A stretch of DNA of 5,790 nucleotides from Promethearchaeia archaeon (GTDB lineage Archaea; Asgardarchaeota; Lokiarchaeia; Sigyniarchaeales; SOKP01), in contig JAHQWY010000245.1 of NCBI GenBank assembly GCA_029856445.1, positions 1-5,790 of the forward strand. Reading direction: 5' to 3'. Positions 5,413 through 5,790 of the stretch are shown here, piece by piece. Within the stretch, counting starts at the first letter, position 1. Each line of letters begins with the position of its first letter. Below the pieces are notes generated by a model. That model did not search any database. It worked only from the letters and a program-made list of their open reading frames with translations, and was not told where the DNA came from. The translations under genes and the position numbers were made by a program.

Positions 5413-5418
5413 GAGGAG
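5413..5418 (+). promoter_or_regulatory. Shine-Dalgarno site deciding the RHH start
   Basis: GAGGAG, seven bases before the ATG at 5426-5428. An in-frame ATG at 5411 overlaps this site and would have no ribosome binding site of its own, so 5426 is the better start. Confidence 0.75.
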
Positions 5419-5425
5419 AAATTAT

Positions 5426-5716
5426 ATGAAAATTGTTACTGTTAATATACCTGAAACTTATCTCGAGAGTATTGAGAGATTGATAGGGGAGGATGGATTA
5501 TATCCTTCACGGTCTGAGCTTATCCGATGTGCGGTTCGAGATTTCTTAATAAAAGAATTAAAAAGAGCGAACGAAATGATAAAATATAAAGAAGTAAAGG
5601 TTGAAGAACTCGATGATAAGAACTATGTTCGTGTGCCTATTGAAAAAATGGATGAAAATAATGAACCTGTTCGAGAGTTCAAAACTTATAAGATAATTAA
5701 GAGGCTCGAATACTAA
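5426..5716 (+). CDS. Ribbon-helix-helix (CopG/NikR-type) DNA-binding regulator
   Basis: A 96-residue protein. Residues 2-8 (KIVTVNI) are the DNA-contacting beta strand, residues 10-22 (ETYLESIERLIGE) helix A, the turn GLYPSRSE (24-31) is highly typical of archaeal members, and residues 31-46 (ELIRCAVRDFLIKELK) form helix B. Such proteins dimerise through the strand and insert it into the major groove of a palindromic operator. Residues 47-96 are a charged extension (KYKEVKVEELDDKNYVRVPIEK...) that I do not recognise; it is not the ACT-like nickel domain of NikR, which is longer and His/Cys-rich. Using ATG 5426 instead of the in-frame ATG at 5411 puts the GAGGAG site at the right distance and starts the protein at the usual MKIVTVNIP. 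It may regulate itself and perhaps the divergent M23-like gene; the operator is unproven. Confidence 0.92.
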   Translation: MKIVTVNIPETYLESIERLIGEDGLYPSRSELIRCAVRDFLIKELKRANEMIKYKEVKVEELDDKNYVRVPIEKMDENNEPVREFKTYKIIKRLEY

Positions 5717-5733
5717 TATCTTTTTGGATTTTT

Positions 5734-5773
5734 AGGTTAGAAGGGACCAACCTTTCCTCATTTTCTTTTTTTA
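5734..5773 (+). terminator. Probable terminator of the RHH gene
   Basis: A small hairpin AGGTT/AACCT (5734-5738 and 5749-5753) starts 17 bases after the stop codon. It is followed by a T-rich tract from 5759 to 5773 that includes a run of seven T. The T-tract is the more convincing part for an archaeon; the stem is only five base pairs. Confidence 0.5.
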
Positions 5774-5790
5774 TATATACTTCATAAATA

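Larger units (their letters stand above)
4945..5425. other. Divergent intergenic region with several palindromes
   Basis: A 481-base, extremely A+T-rich region between the divergent M23-like gene and the ribbon-helix-helix gene. I find no convincing coding frame, tRNA or box C/D RNA in it. It holds both genes' promoters and a series of inverted repeats: ATCATATGAT (5008-5017), a 14-base perfect palindrome (5112-5125), TTTAAG-T-CTTAAA (5171-5183), a short ACCCTT/AGGGGT hairpin (5187-5205), an 11-base inverted repeat (5223-5233 with 5282-5292), and an imperfect hairpin just before the coding region (5360-5395). These may be protein-binding sites; some will be chance in such A+T-rich DNA. Confidence 0.6.

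Noticed and set aside
5411..5425. Earlier ATG for the ribbon-helix-helix gene
   Set aside because: It overlaps the Shine-Dalgarno sequence that serves the ATG at 5426 and adds residues not found at the start of this family.

Overview
The window looks like chromosomal DNA from an archaeon, most likely of the Asgard group (Lokiarchaeia-like). It is strongly A+T-rich. Its promoters look like archaeal TATA boxes, and start codons are mixed (ATG, GTG, TTG). It also carries protein types typical of Asgard genomes: an Arf-like small GTPase fused to a longin-like N-terminal region, a V4R/TRAPP-fold protein, and a membrane-anchored, glycosylation-site-rich surface protein. The lineage is inferred from gene content; no rRNA or other marker gene is present.

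Layout. Four genes lie on the minus strand and are transcribed from high to low coordinates. In order of transcription they are: a membrane-anchored protein with two M23 (LytM-type) metallopeptidase-like domains in tandem (3748-4944); an unrecognised 474-residue protein with W-T-x-E-x-L repeats, a zinc ribbon and an acidic tail (2109-3533, GTG start); a longin-like/Arf-type GTPase fusion (921-1928, TTG start); and a V4R-domain protein (162-755). The gaps are 214, 180 and 165 bases, and three of the genes have their own recognisable TATA element, so these are probably separate transcription units rather than one operon. A plus-strand gene for a ribbon-helix-helix DNA-binding protein (5426-5716) is divergent from the M23 gene.

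Non-coding DNA. The 481-base divergent region 4945-5425 holds several perfect or near-perfect inverted repeats beside the promoters, which are candidate operators. A perfect hairpin followed by seven T residues lies after the 474-residue gene, and a weaker hairpin plus T-rich tract follows the ribbon-helix-helix gene. The gap 3534-3747 contains an 18-codon plus-strand ORF next to a strong Shine-Dalgarno sequence, status uncertain.

How the genes may relate. The longin-like GTPase and the V4R protein recall building blocks of eukaryotic membrane trafficking: Arf GTPases, longin domains, and TRAPP Bet3-like subunits. Their proximity is suggestive only, because no shared operon is visible. The M23-like protein would act outside the cell, with an unknown target since archaea lack murein. 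I see no CRISPR array, tRNA, rRNA or mobile element.
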